64,000 nt of DNA from Sphingopyxis sp. GW247-27LB (lineage in GTDB: Bacteria; Pseudomonadota; Alphaproteobacteria; Sphingomonadales; Sphingomonadaceae). The notes beneath the pieces are model-generated. The model was not told where the DNA came from. It worked only from the letters and a program-made list of their open reading frames with translations, and made no database searches. Position 1 is the stretch's first letter. Every line of letters starts with the position of its first letter. Location: NCBI RefSeq assembly GCF_002277025.1, contig NZ_NIWD01000008.1, positions 337,513 through 401,512 on the forward strand. Direction: 5' to 3'. Positions 22,844 to 33,110 of this stretch are shown one piece after another. The position numbers and the translations under genes were made by a program.

Positions 22844-25360
22844 ATGGTCGCCGACACCTCTTCCCATTTCCGCTACCGTCTGCGCCGCGACAGCAATGCC
22901 GCGATGGCCTGGCTGCGCGACATGTGGACGCGCCGCTGGTTCCGCTGGCTTGGCTGGCTGGCGCTCGCGGGGCTGCTCGCGATCATCCTGATCTGGGTCA
23001 TTTTCGCGCGCAACCTACCCTCGGTCGACCAGCTTCGCGACTATGAACCGCCGCTGCCGACGATGGTCCGCGACGGCGAGGGCAAACCGGTGCACAGCTA
23101 TGCGCGCGAGCGCCGCGTCCAGCTGGACTATAGCGAATATCCCCAGTTGCTCGTCCGCGCCTTCCTTGCCGCCGAGGATCGCACCTTCTTCGAGCATGGC
23201 GGGATCGATTATCCGGGCATCGCGACCGCGATCCTGACCAATCTCAAGAACGACGGCCGTCCGGTCGGCGCTTCGACGATCACCCAGCAGGTGGCGAAGA
23301 ATCTGCTGCTGACGGGCGAGGTCAGCTACACCCGCAAGATCCGCGAGGCGATCCTCGCCAAGCGCATCGAGGCGGCGCTGACCAAGGAACAGATTCTCGA
23401 ACTCTATCTCAACGAGATTCCGCTCGGGCGACGCAGCTTCGGCGTCCAGGCGGCGAGCCGCGCCTATTTCGACAAGGACGTCGACCAGCTCGCGCTGCAC
23501 GAAATGGCTTTCCTGGCCATCCTGCCCAAGGCGCCCGAAACCTATGGCCGCGCGCGCAACGCCGAAAAGGCGCTGGCGCGGCGCAACTTCGTGCTCGGTG
23601 AAATGGCGCGCAACGGCTGGATCACCACCGCGCAGCGCGACGCCGCGCAGGCGATGCCGCTCGGCCTGACCGAGACCGGTAACCGCGCGGTCGCGCAGGT
23701 CGGCGGCTATTATATGGAAGAGGTGCGGCGCCAGTTGATCGACCAGTTCGGCGAAACCGCCGAGGATGGGCCGCACAGCGTCTATGCCGGCGGCCTGTGG
23801 GTGCGCACCGCCTATGACGACAAGATGCAGCAGGCGACGGCGAAGGCGCTGCGCGCCGGGCTGATCCGCTACGACGCGGGGAAGGGCTGGTCGGGGCCGA
23901 TCGCGACGATCGAGGCCGACGACCAATGGCAGAGCCGTCTCGCCTCGAGCTTCATCGGGATCAGCTACGACAATTGGCGCGTCGGCGCGGTGCTCTCGAA
24001 GACGGGCAGCGAGGCGCGCATCGGCTTTTCGGACGGAACGACCGGGCGGCTGCCCGCGAGCGCCGCCCAGATGGGCTATCGCAAGCGCGGGACGAGCGCC
24101 TTCGTCGCGATGAAGCCCGGCGACCTGATCGCGGTCAAGGCGACATCGCCCGGCGTCTACGCGCTGCGCAACATTCCCGAAGTATCGGGCGGCATGGTCG
24201 TCGAAAGCCCGCATTCGGGGCGCGTCTATGCGATGCAGGGCGGCTTCGACGTCCGCCTCTCGTCGTTCAACCGCGCGACCCAGGCCGAACGCCAGCCGGG
24301 GTCGACGATCAAGCCCTTCGTCTATGCGACCGCGCTCGACAACGGCATGACCCCCGCGACGATGATCGTCGACGGGCCTTTCTGCGTCTACCAGGGCGCG
24401 AACCTCGGCAACAAATGCTTCCGCAACTATGGCGGCGCGGGCGGGTCGGGCCAGCACACGATGCGCTGGGGCCTCGAACAGTCGCGCAACCTGATGACCG
24501 TCCGCACCGCGAGCCAGGTCGGGATGGAACCGATCGTCGAGACGATCAAGACGATGGGGATCGGCACCCACGAACCCTATCTGTCGACCGCGCTCGGCGC
24601 CGGCACGACGACGGTCGAAAAGCTGGTCAACGCCTATGCGATGCTCGCCAATCACGGCCGCGCGCTGAAGCCGCGGCTGATCGACTATGTCCAGGACCGC
24701 CGCGGCAAGGTGATCTTCCCGCGGAACTGGCGCCCGTGCGAGGGCTGCAACCAGAAGGATTGGGACGGCCGGCCGATGCCGCGCTTCGCGCCGTCGGGCA
24801 AACAGCTCATGGACCCGATGACCGCCTATCAGGTCGTCCACATGCTCGAAGGCGTCGTCCAGCGCGGCACCGCGCAGCGGCTGCGCGATCTCGGCGTGCC
24901 GCTGTTCGGCAAGACGGGGACGACGACGGGGCCGAAGGACGTCTGGTTCATGGGCGGCACCCCCGACGTCGTCGCGGGCCTCTATCTCGGCTTCGACCAG
25001 CCGCGCAACATGGGCGGCTATGCGCAGGGCGGCAGCCTCGCGGCGCCGGTGTTCAAGCAATTCTTCCTCGACGCGCTCGCCGATCGCCAGCCGGTGCCCT
25101 TTGTCGCGCCGAAGGGCATCCGCATGGTCCGCATCGACCGCCAGTCGGGCCGCCGCGTCTATGGCAGCTGGCCGGGCAGCGACCCCAAGGCGGCGATCAT
25201 CTGGGAAGCGTTCAAGCCCGAAAGCGAACCCCGGCGGACGATCCGCGAGGAGGAGATCAAGCCGTCGAAACCCGCCCAGCGGCAGGACGCGCCGGTCGAA
25301 CAGAGCGGCGGGCGGCGCAGCGACAGCGACTTCCTCGACGATCGCGGCGGCATCATCTGA
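22844..25360 (+). CDS. mrcA: Penicillin-binding protein 1A (bifunctional)
   Basis: An 838-residue class A PBP. A cytoplasmic N-terminus is followed by one membrane anchor (LALAGLLAIILIWVIF). The glycosyltransferase domain carries AAEDRTFFEHGG and GASTITQQVAKN. The transpeptidase domain carries the active-site STIK near 487-490, SRN near 546 and KTGTT near 688. The last 60 residues are Lys/Pro/Arg-rich. It polymerises and crosslinks peptidoglycan in the periplasm. The amidase-PBP1A-prfB order is conserved around rne in alphaproteobacteria. Confidence 0.95.
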   Translation: MVADTSSHFRYRLRRDSNAAMAWLRDMWTRRWFRWLGWLALAGLLAIILIWVIFARNLPSVDQLRDYEPPLPTMVRDGEGKPVHSYARERRVQLDYSEYPQLLVRAFLAAEDRTFFEHGGIDYPGIATAILTNLKNDGRPVGASTITQQVAKNLLLTGEVSYTRKIREAILAKRIEAALTKEQILELYLNEIPLGRRSFGVQAASRAYFDKDVDQLALHEMAFLAILPKAPETYGRARNAEKALARRNFVLGEMARNGWITTAQRDAAQAMPLGLTETGNRAVAQVGGYYMEEVRRQLIDQFGETAEDGPHSVYAGGLWVRTAYDDKMQQATAKALRAGLIRYDAGKGWSGPIATIEADDQWQSRLASSFIGISYDNWRVGAVLSKTGSEARIGFSDGTTGRLPASAAQMGYRKRGTSAFVAMKPGDLIAVKATSPGVYALRNIPEVSGGMVVESPHSGRVYAMQGGFDVRLSSFNRATQAERQPGSTIKPFVYATALDNGMTPATMIVDGPFCVYQGANLGNKCFRNYGGAGGSGQHTMRWGLEQSRNLMTVRTASQVGMEPIVETIKTMGIGTHEPYLSTALGAGTTTVEKLVNAYAMLANHGRALKPRLIDYVQDRRGKVIFPRNWRPCEGCNQKDWDGRPMPRFAPSGKQLMDPMTAYQVVHMLEGVVQRGTAQRLRDLGVPLFGKTGTTTGPKDVWFMGGTPDVVAGLYLGFDQPRNMGGYAQGGSLAAPVFKQFFLDALADRQPVPFVAPKGIRMVRIDRQSGRRVYGSWPGSDPKAAIIWEAFKPESEPRRTIREEEIKPSKPAQRQDAPVEQSGGRRSDSDFLDDRGGII

Positions 25361-25421
25361 CGGCTTGTCACGGGCGCCCGAGCCTCTATGGCCGGTGCCC
25401 ACCGAATTCAGGAGCAAGGAC

Positions 25422-26549
25422 ATGCGCGCCGAAGCGCAGGATCATATCGACACGATCAACGCCGCGCTGGCGCTGCTGCGCCGTTTCCTCGACTGGGACC
25501 GCGCGGTGCGCCGGCTCGACGAGCTCAATGCGAAGGTCGAGGACCCGACGCTGTGGGACAGCCCCAAGGCGGCGCAGGAGGTCATGCGCGAACGCCGCCG
25601 CCTCGACGAGGCGATCACCGCGACGCGCGCGATCGAGACGGAACGCGACGATACGGTCGAGCTGATCGAGCTCGCCGAGATGGAAGGCGACGAGGCGCTG
25701 GTCGACGATGCCGTCGCCAGCCTCGCGGCGCTCGCGCAGCGCGCCGAGCAGGACAAGGTCAAGGCGTTGCTCGCGGGTGAGGCCGACGGCAACGACGCCT
25801 ATATCGAAATCCACGCCGGTGCGGGCGGCACCGAAAGCCAGGACTGGGCCGAGATGCTCCAGCGCATGTACATGCGCTGGGCCGAAAAGCGCGGGATGAA
25901 GGTCGAGCTCGTCGAATATCAGGCGGGCGAGCAGGCGGGCATCAAGTCGGCGACGATGCTGGTGAAGGGCGAAAGCGCCTATGGCTATGCCAAGACCGAG
26001 AGCGGCGTGCATCGCCTCGTCCGCATCTCGCCCTACGACAGCTCGGCGCGGCGCCACACCAGCTTCTCGTCGGTCTGGGTCTATCCGGTGATCGATGACG
26101 ATATCCAGATCGACATCAACGAGGGCGACCTCAAGATCGACACCTATCGCGCGTCGGGTGCCGGCGGCCAGCACGTCAACACGACCGATTCGGCGGTGCG
26201 CATCACGCATATCCCGACCGGCATCGTCGTCGCGAGCCAGAACGACCGTTCGCAGCACAAGAACCGCGCGACCGCGATGGGGATGCTGAAGGCGCGGATG
26301 TACGAGGCCGAGCTCCAGAAGCGCGAGGCCGAGGCGAGCGGCGAATATCAGGCGAAGACCGAGATCGGCTGGGGCCACCAGATCCGTTCCTATGTCCTCC
26401 AGCCCTATCAGCTCGTCAAGGACCTGCGCACCGGCGTCACCTCGACCGCGCCCGGCGACGTTCTCGACGGTGCGCTCGATCCGTTCATGGCGGCCGCGTT
26501 GTCGCAGAAGGTGACCGGCGAAAAGGTCGAGGTGGAGGACATCGACTGA
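25422..26549 (+). CDS. prfB: Peptide chain release factor 2
   Basis: A 375-residue class I release factor that reads UGA and UAA. The stop-codon recognition tripeptide SPF of RF2 appears as SPY in RISPYDSSARRH. The catalytic GGQ lies at about 247-249 in GAGGQHVNTTDSAVR. The ATG at 25422 follows GGAGCAAGGAC. The whole protein is in one frame: at the point where E. coli prfB has its programmed frameshift (after LRGYL), this gene reads LRRFLDWD without a stop. The autoregulatory frameshift is therefore absent. Confidence 0.96.
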   Translation: MRAEAQDHIDTINAALALLRRFLDWDRAVRRLDELNAKVEDPTLWDSPKAAQEVMRERRRLDEAITATRAIETERDDTVELIELAEMEGDEALVDDAVASLAALAQRAEQDKVKALLAGEADGNDAYIEIHAGAGGTESQDWAEMLQRMYMRWAEKRGMKVELVEYQAGEQAGIKSATMLVKGESAYGYAKTESGVHRLVRISPYDSSARRHTSFSSVWVYPVIDDDIQIDINEGDLKIDTYRASGAGGQHVNTTDSAVRITHIPTGIVVASQNDRSQHKNRATAMGMLKARMYEAELQKREAEASGEYQAKTEIGWGHQIRSYVLQPYQLVKDLRTGVTSTAPGDVLDGALDPFMAAALSQKVTGEKVEVEDID

Positions 26550-27274
26550 TGAGGTGCCGCGCGGCCCTGCTCGCCGCACTGGCGCTGCTGCCGCTGCTCG
26601 GCGGTTGCGATGCCCCGTGGAAGGATAATGACGACCGCGTCGAGACCGCGCGCGACTTCCCGCCCGCCGACCGTCCCGTCGCGCCGATCACCTCGACGAG
26701 ATGGTCGTCCGAGGAAGCGCGCGACCGCGTCAACGAGGCCGACGACGTCATGGACTCGGCCGACGTCCGCCCCGGCATGACCGTCGCCGACATCGGTGCG
26801 GGCGACGGCTATTATACCGTGCGCCTCGCGGGCCGGGTCGGTGCCGGCGGCCGCGTGCTCGCGCAGGACATCCAGCCCGAGGTGATCGAGCGGCTCGCCG
26901 ACCGCGTCGCGCGCGAACGGCTCGACAATGTCTCGCTGAAGCTCGGCGCGGTCGACGATCCGCGGCTTCCCGCGAACAGCTTCGACCGCGTCTTCATGGT
27001 CCATATGTATCACGAGATCGGCGAGCCCTACGCCTTCCTCTGGCGGCTGCGCCCCGCGCTGCGCCCGGGTGGGCAGGTGATCGTGGTCGATGGAGATCGT
27101 CCGATCGCGCAGCACGGCACGCCCTTCCGCCTGCTCGTCTGCGAATTCCAGGCGGTGGGCTACAAATTGCTGTCCTACGACGACAAACAGACCGCGGGCG
27201 GCTATCTCGCGCGCTTCGTGCCGATCGGCAAGCGCCCCGATCCTTCGGCAATCAGCGTCTGCAAGAATCCCTAA
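26549..27274 (+). CDS. Exported class I SAM-dependent methyltransferase-like lipoprotein
   Basis: A 241-residue protein. It begins with a lipoprotein signal peptide ending in the lipobox LLGGC (Cys near residue 25). From about residue 68 it has a Rossmann methyltransferase core: motif I VADIGAGDGYYTVRLA, acidic loop AQDIQPE, and motif IV region FDRVFMVHMYHEI. The ATG overlaps the prfB stop (TGATG). Predicted methyltransferases with signal peptides (COG4798-like) are known but puzzling, because SAM is cytoplasmic. The 3' end overlaps the convergent DsrE-like gene by 4 bp. Confidence 0.8.
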   Translation: MRCRAALLAALALLPLLGGCDAPWKDNDDRVETARDFPPADRPVAPITSTRWSSEEARDRVNEADDVMDSADVRPGMTVADIGAGDGYYTVRLAGRVGAGGRVLAQDIQPEVIERLADRVARERLDNVSLKLGAVDDPRLPANSFDRVFMVHMYHEIGEPYAFLWRLRPALRPGGQVIVVDGDRPIAQHGTPFRLLVCEFQAVGYKLLSYDDKQTAGGYLARFVPIGKRPDPSAISVCKNP

Positions 27275-27645
27275 TAGACGATCAGCCGGTCGTCCGCCCC
27301 GACTCCTGCCAGAAAGCCGACGAGCCCGCCGGCGCGCACCTGCGGTCCCGTCTCTTCGGCCGTCATCCCAGCGAGCGCCATGCCCGACTGGCAGGCGATG
27401 ATCGTGACGTCCATCGCTGCCGCTTCGGCGATCATCTGCGCGAGGTCGGGCTGCCCCGCCGCGACGCGCGCAGCGTCGCCGGCGAAGCCGACCGGCGCGC
27501 GCAGCAAGGCGACCGCCTCGCCCTGCAGGAAGAGCCGCGCCGGCTGCCCGAGCGCCGCCGCCGCCATCGCGGTTTCGAGTGCCGCGTAAAGTCGCGATCC
27601 GTCCGCGCCCGCGACGATCAGGTTCAGCCCCGGCATATCGGACAT
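27271..27645 (-). CDS. DsrE/DsrF-like small protein
   Basis: A 124-residue protein with the DsrE/TusD-type fold: an N-terminal strand NLIVAGADGSRLYAALETA, and a central conserved Cys in TIIACQSGMALAGM. Family members relay sulfur or act as peroxiredoxin-like carriers. It overlaps the end of the upstream ThiF/MoeB-like gene by 22 bp, which supports a sulfur-transfer link between the two. Its partner cannot be named from sequence. Confidence 0.75.
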   Translation of the reverse strand: MSDMPGLNLIVAGADGSRLYAALETAMAAAALGQPARLFLQGEAVALLRAPVGFAGDAARVAAGQPDLAQMIAEAAAMDVTIIACQSGMALAGMTAEETGPQVRAGGLVGFLAGVGADDRLIVY

Positions 27646-28373
27646 TCCGGGTCCGCGGGCACGCCCACTTCACGCCAGCGCCGCTCGAGCATGTCGATGA
27701 TCGCGAGCCGACCGGCCAGCGACCGTCCCCAGCCGCTGAGCGCGCGCACCGCTTCCAGCGCGGCCGTGGTGCCGATCATCCCCGGGAGCGCCCCCATCAC
27801 ACCGGTCTCGGCGCAGTTGATCCCTTCGCGGTTCGGGTCGTCGCCGACCAGGCAGGCGTAGCAGGGGCTGCCCGCGCGCCATCCCTCGTAAAGCGCGACC
27901 TGCCCCTCGAACGCCCCGATCGCGGCCGAGAGCAGCGGGATCTCGAGCGCGACCGCGGCGCGATTCACGGCCAGCCGGGTCGCGAAATTGTCGCAGCCGT
28001 CGAGGATCAGGTCCGCGCCCGCCAACAGGGCTTCGGCATTGGCTTCGTCGAGCCGCTCCACCCGCGCCTCCGCCTCGACATGGGGGTTGATCCGCCGCGC
28101 CACCTTCGCCGCGACCTCGGCCTTCGACGCGCCGATATCGTCGTCGGCGAACAGCGGCTGGCGGTGGAGGTTCGACAGCTCGACGACGTCATCGTCGATG
28201 ATCGTCAGCCGGCCCACCCCCGCTGCCGCCAGATAGGCGATGGCCGGACAGCCGATTCCGCCCGCGCCGATCAGCGCGACATGCGCGGCCTTCAGCTTCG
28301 CCTGCCCGGCGCCGCCGAACTGCGGCAGGATGATCTGGCGCGCATAGCGGTCGAGCTCGGCGTCCGACAGCAA
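27624..28373 (-). CDS. ThiF/MoeB/HesA-family adenylyltransferase
   Basis: A 249-residue E1-like enzyme. It begins RYARQIILPQFGGAGQ, typical of MoeB/ThiF. It has the ATP site ALIGAGGIGCPAIAYL and the adenylation segment DGCDNFATRLAVN. The zinc site is formed by CYAC in the middle and CPIC at the C-terminus. Such enzymes adenylate the C-terminus of a ThiS- or MoaD-type sulfur carrier. It starts with TTG at 28373, three bases after the dut stop. No rhodanese domain is present; the overlapping DsrE-like protein may fill that role. Assignment between MoeB and ThiF is open. Confidence 0.85.
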   Translation of the reverse strand: MLSDAELDRYARQIILPQFGGAGQAKLKAAHVALIGAGGIGCPAIAYLAAAGVGRLTIIDDDVVELSNLHRQPLFADDDIGASKAEVAAKVARRINPHVEAEARVERLDEANAEALLAGADLILDGCDNFATRLAVNRAAVALEIPLLSAAIGAFEGQVALYEGWRAGSPCYACLVGDDPNREGINCAETGVMGALPGMIGTTAALEAVRALSGWGRSLAGRLAIIDMLERRWREVGVPADPECPICRG

Positions 28374-28884
28374 GGCTCAGGGCCGCCGCATCTTCATCGC
28401 CGCCAGCGATCCGACGCCCTCGTGGGCGGCGTCCTCGGCCTCCGCCGCCTCGCTCGCGACCCCGGTCGATCCGAAGCCGCCCGCGCCGCGCGCGGTGTCG
28501 TCGAGTGCCGCTACCTCGGTGAAGGCGGCGCGCTGCACCGGTGCGGGGACGAGCTGCGCGATGCGGTCGCCGCGTTTGATCTCGAAATTATCGTCCGACA
28601 GATTGGCGAGGATCACCTTCACCTCGCCGCGATAGTCGCTGTCGATCGTTCCCGGCGTGTTGAGGCAGGTGATGCCATGTTTGAGCGCCAAGCCCGAACG
28701 CGGGCGCACCTGCACCTCATACCCCGGCGGGATCGCCATCGCGAAACCGGTCGCGACCGCGTGGCGCGTGCCGGGGCGCAGCGTCAGCGTCTCGGCCGCG
28801 ACGACGTCCATCCCCGCCGCGCCATCCGACGCATAGGCGGGCAGCGGCAGGCCGCCGCCGTTGGGCAGGCGCTGGATCCGGATC

Positions 28885-30150
<1,266 letters not shown>

Positions 30151-30152
30151 CG

Positions 30153-30449
30153 TCAAACCCCCGTCAGTAGCATGTCGACTGCGTTCAATATGTCATAGCG
30201 CCGCTCGGCCAGCGACGCGACGCGGGTGCCCAATTCCCGCATGTCGACCGCCGACGCCAATTGCGTCGCCATGATGCGGTGCTCGCCTTCGATCTCGAAA
30301 AGCGGATGCAGGCGCGACAATTTCTGTGCGGTTTGCGCCGGGACCAACGGCACGACGAGACGTGTATCGAAATGGCCGAGCAGGTCGCTCTGGCAATCGA
30401 GCAACAATTCGTTCCCGTCGCGACTTTTGTAAACGTCGAACTGCGGCAT
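30153..30449 (-). CDS. ccdB: CcdB-family toxin
   Basis: A 98-residue toxin starting MPQFDVYKSR. The family pattern LLLDCQSDLLGHFDTRLVVP continues with HPLFEIEGEHRIMATQL, and length matches F-plasmid CcdB (101 residues). CcdB poisons DNA gyrase GyrA. The ATG overlaps the ccdA stop (ATGA). The stop codon is only 2 nt from the coaBC start, so the toxin is wedged into an essential-gene operon. Whether the toxin is active cannot be told from sequence; the terminal Trp-Gly-Ile of F CcdB, important for killing, is replaced by a Leu-Thr-Gly-Val end. Confidence 0.9.
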   Translation of the reverse strand: MPQFDVYKSRDGNELLLDCQSDLLGHFDTRLVVPLVPAQTAQKLSRLHPLFEIEGEHRIMATQLASAVDMRELGTRVASLAERRYDILNAVDMLLTGV

Positions 30450-30694
30450 CAAAACAGCCGATATTTGGCGAGTGGCAGTCCATGCTCGCGCGTGTAGTCG
30501 TTCCAGCTTTCGATCGCGGCGCGATTCTCTTCCTTCCATGCCGTCTCGCGCGCCTTCTTCACCTCGGCGGCAAGCCCGGTCTGGCACGCTTCGCTGACGT
30601 TGATGCCGAGCTTCCTGGCTTCTTCGACCAGTTCGGCGCTCAACGACACATTGGTCGCCTTCTTGGGTCCTTCGAATCGCGCCGGACGGTTCAT
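30449..30694 (-). CDS. ccdA: CcdA-family antitoxin
   Basis: An 81-residue antitoxin. The N-terminal ribbon-helix-helix reads KATNVSLSAELVEEARKLGINVSEA. The C-terminal toxin-binding tail reads WKEENRAAIESWNDYTREHGLP, a hallmark of CcdA. The ATG at 30694 has AAGGAG 7 nt upstream; an ATG at 30700 is too close to that site. An 8-bp inverted repeat just upstream is the probable autoregulatory operator. It is translationally coupled to ccdB. Confidence 0.9.
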   Translation of the reverse strand: MNRPARFEGPKKATNVSLSAELVEEARKLGINVSEACQTGLAAEVKKARETAWKEENRAAIESWNDYTREHGLPLAKYRLF

Positions 30695-30706
30695 CGCCAT
30701 TCTCCT

Positions 30707-30725
30707 TGCGCATAAGATATGCGCA
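30707..30725. promoter_or_regulatory. Probable CcdA operator
   Basis: Perfect 8-bp arms TGCGCATA and TATGCGCA flank a 3-nt spacer, 13 bp upstream of the ccdA ATG and next to its ribosome site. The ubiB stop lies 14 bp beyond. CcdA/CcdB complexes repress their own operon by binding upstream repeats; use here is inferred. Confidence 0.65.
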
Positions 30726-30738
30726 TTTCAGCCGCGCT

Positions 30739-32292
30739 TCAACCCAGCCAGTGCAGCAGCCCCGCGCCTGCCGCGGCGCCCACCAGCACGGTCAGCGCAT
30801 AGCGCCACCAGACGCGCTTCTCGCCCGGCTCCCACATCAGCGGAATGTCGGGCAGCGGCGGGGCGGGGGGCGCGGCGCCTTTCCTGGGCAATTGCGCGTC
30901 GAGGCGGCGGATGATGTCGGGGATCAGCGCCAGCGTCTTGCCCTGCTCGCGGATGCCGTCGGCGAGCGCGGCCTCGGGGCCGAGTTCGTCTCGGATCCAT
31001 GCGCTGACGAAGGGGCCGGAGACGTCCCACATGTTGATCTTCGGGTCGAGCATCGTCGCGACGCCCTCGACCATCACCATCGTCTTCTGGAGCAGCAGCA
31101 GGTGCGGCTGGGTCTGCATGTCGAAATCGCGCGTGATCGCGAACAGCCCGTCGAGCATCTGCCCGACACTGAGCTCGCTCACCGGCTTGCCGCGCATCGG
31201 CTCGCCGACCGCGCGCAGCGCCGTCGCGAACTCCTCGACGCTGTGATAGTCGGGGACATATTGCGCCTCGAAATGAATCTCGGCGACGCGGCGGTAATTG
31301 CCCGTGGTCAGCCCATAGAGAATCTCGGCGAGCCAGTAGCGCGCCTGCCGGTTGATCCGCCCCATGATCCCGAAATCGACCGCGGCGATCGTCCCGTCGG
31401 CCTTCACGAACAAATTGCCCTGGTGCATGTCGGCGTGGAAGAACCCTTCCGCTATCGCCTGGCGCAGGAAGGCGTGGACGAGGTTCGCCGCGAGCGTCTT
31501 CATGTCGTGCCCGGCGGCAATCAGCTGGTCGCGGTGCGAGATCTTGATGCCGTCGATCCAACCCAGCGTCATCACGCGGCTTGCGGTGCGATCCCAGTCG
31601 ATGGCGGGCACTTCATAGGTCGGCACGCCGGTCATCGCGTCGGCAAGCTCGGACGCCGACGCGGCTTCGCGCCGAAGGTCGAGTTCGCGCAAGGTCCAGC
31701 GGCGGAAGTTGGCGATCACCTGGCGCGGGCGGAGGCGCGAGGCTTCGCCCCCCAGCGCCTCGAGATGCGCCGCGGCCCATTCATAGGTGTCGATGTCGCG
31801 CGCGAACTGCTTGTCGATGCCGGGACGGCGCACCTTCACCGCGACCTTGCGGCCTTCGGTCGTAACCGCGCGATGGACCTGCGCGATCGACGCCGACCCC
31901 ACCGGTTCGGGGTCGAATTCGGCGTAGAGGCTTTCGAGCGGCGCCTCGAAGGTCGCCTCGATCTCTTGCCGGATGCGATCGAAGGCGACGGGGGGCAGTG
32001 CGTCCTGCAAGGTCAGGAGGTTGCGCGCGGCTTCCTCGCCGACAAGGTCGGGGCGCGTCGCGAGCGTCTGCCCCAGCTTGACCGCGGCGGGGCCGATCGC
32101 CTGGAAGGCGGCGGCATAGTCGGGCACCTTCGGCTGGATCGTCCCCAGCCGCGCGATCCGGCACAGTCGCTTGACCCCCGGCGGAGTCTGGGGAGCCGTC
32201 TCGATCCCGCGCAACGCGCCGTGGCGTGCGAGAATGCGGCCCCAGCGCAGCAGGCGGACAATATGGGTGACGGGACGGGTCAAGCCTTCCAC
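30739..32292 (-). CDS. ubiB: Ubiquinone biosynthesis accessory kinase-like protein UbiB
   Basis: A 517-residue ABC1/ADCK-family atypical kinase that supports coenzyme Q synthesis. The family signature KxGQ is seen in AVKLGQTLATRPDL, then the Ala-rich loop SASIAQVHRA, the nucleotide Lys in KVAVKVRRPG, the catalytic-type FHADMHQGN and the metal site AVDFG. Two hydrophobic C-terminal stretches anchor it to the membrane. It starts with GTG, overlapping the ubiE stop by 13 bp, so ubiE-ubiB are coupled. Confidence 0.94.
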   Translation of the reverse strand: MEGLTRPVTHIVRLLRWGRILARHGALRGIETAPQTPPGVKRLCRIARLGTIQPKVPDYAAAFQAIGPAAVKLGQTLATRPDLVGEEAARNLLTLQDALPPVAFDRIRQEIEATFEAPLESLYAEFDPEPVGSASIAQVHRAVTTEGRKVAVKVRRPGIDKQFARDIDTYEWAAAHLEALGGEASRLRPRQVIANFRRWTLRELDLRREAASASELADAMTGVPTYEVPAIDWDRTASRVMTLGWIDGIKISHRDQLIAAGHDMKTLAANLVHAFLRQAIAEGFFHADMHQGNLFVKADGTIAAVDFGIMGRINRQARYWLAEILYGLTTGNYRRVAEIHFEAQYVPDYHSVEEFATALRAVGEPMRGKPVSELSVGQMLDGLFAITRDFDMQTQPHLLLLQKTMVMVEGVATMLDPKINMWDVSGPFVSAWIRDELGPEAALADGIREQGKTLALIPDIIRRLDAQLPRKGAAPPAPPLPDIPLMWEPGEKRVWWRYALTVLVGAAAGAGLLHWLG

Positions 32293-33017
32293 CCGCTGTG
32301 AATCGCCACCAGCCCGCCCAGGATCGGCTCGACCTTCACCGCGCTGAATCCCGCATCGCGGATCATCTGCGCGAATTGGGGCATCGGCGGGAAGCGGCGG
32401 ATCGATTCGATCAGATAGCGATAGCTGTCCTCGTCCTGCGCGATCAGCTTGCCGAGCTTGGGCACCAGATGATGCGAATAGGCGTCATAGGCCTGGCTGA
32501 AGCCCGGCCATTCGTTGGTCGAGAATTCGAGGCAGAAGAAGCGCCCGCCGTAGCGGAGCACGTGATGCGCTTCGGCGAGCGCCGCCGGGATGTCGGTGAC
32601 GTTGCGGATGCCGAAGGCGATCGTATAGGCGTCGAAGAACTGGTCCGGAAAGCCGAGCTTCTCGGCATTCTGCTCGGACCAGACGAGGCTGGCGATGCCG
32701 CGCTCGGCCGCGCGCTCCATGCCGACGCCGAGCATGTCGGGGTTGATGTCGGCGACGGTGATGCTCGCGCCCGACGGCTCCATGCGAAAGGCGATGTCGC
32801 CGGTGCCCCCCGCCATGTCGAGGATCGCCTCGCCAGCGCGCGGCTTCACGCGCCGCACGAAGCGGTCCTTCCACAGCCGGTGCATCCCGCCCGACATCGC
32901 GTCGTTCATGATGTCATATTTGCGCGCGACGCGGCTGAACACCTCGCCGACCATCGCGGTCTTCTCGGTCGTCGGAACTTGCTCGTAACCGAAGCTGACG
33001 GTGTCGGGGGTAGCCAT
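32280..33017 (-). CDS. ubiE: Ubiquinone/menaquinone C-methyltransferase
   Basis: A 245-residue SAM-dependent methyltransferase adding the C-methyl group of ubiquinone. Motif I is ILDMAGGTGDIAFRM. The UbiE signature YDIMNDAMSGGMHRLWKDRF lies near residue 35, with later AFGIRNVTDI and FCLEFS. Length matches the family. It is divergent from mutM, a very common arrangement in proteobacteria. Confidence 0.95.
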   Translation of the reverse strand: MATPDTVSFGYEQVPTTEKTAMVGEVFSRVARKYDIMNDAMSGGMHRLWKDRFVRRVKPRAGEAILDMAGGTGDIAFRMEPSGASITVADINPDMLGVGMERAAERGIASLVWSEQNAEKLGFPDQFFDAYTIAFGIRNVTDIPAALAEAHHVLRYGGRFFCLEFSTNEWPGFSQAYDAYSHHLVPKLGKLIAQDEDSYRYLIESIRRFPPMPQFAQMIRDAGFSAVKVEPILGGLVAIHSGWKA

Positions 33018-33110
33018 TTATGCGCGCCTTTGCGGGGAGTGCGGAAGTGCGTTCAGGCCTTTAGCCGGGCCTTGCCGCCCGCGCAAATGGCGCGTAGCGC
33101 CACAGACCTG

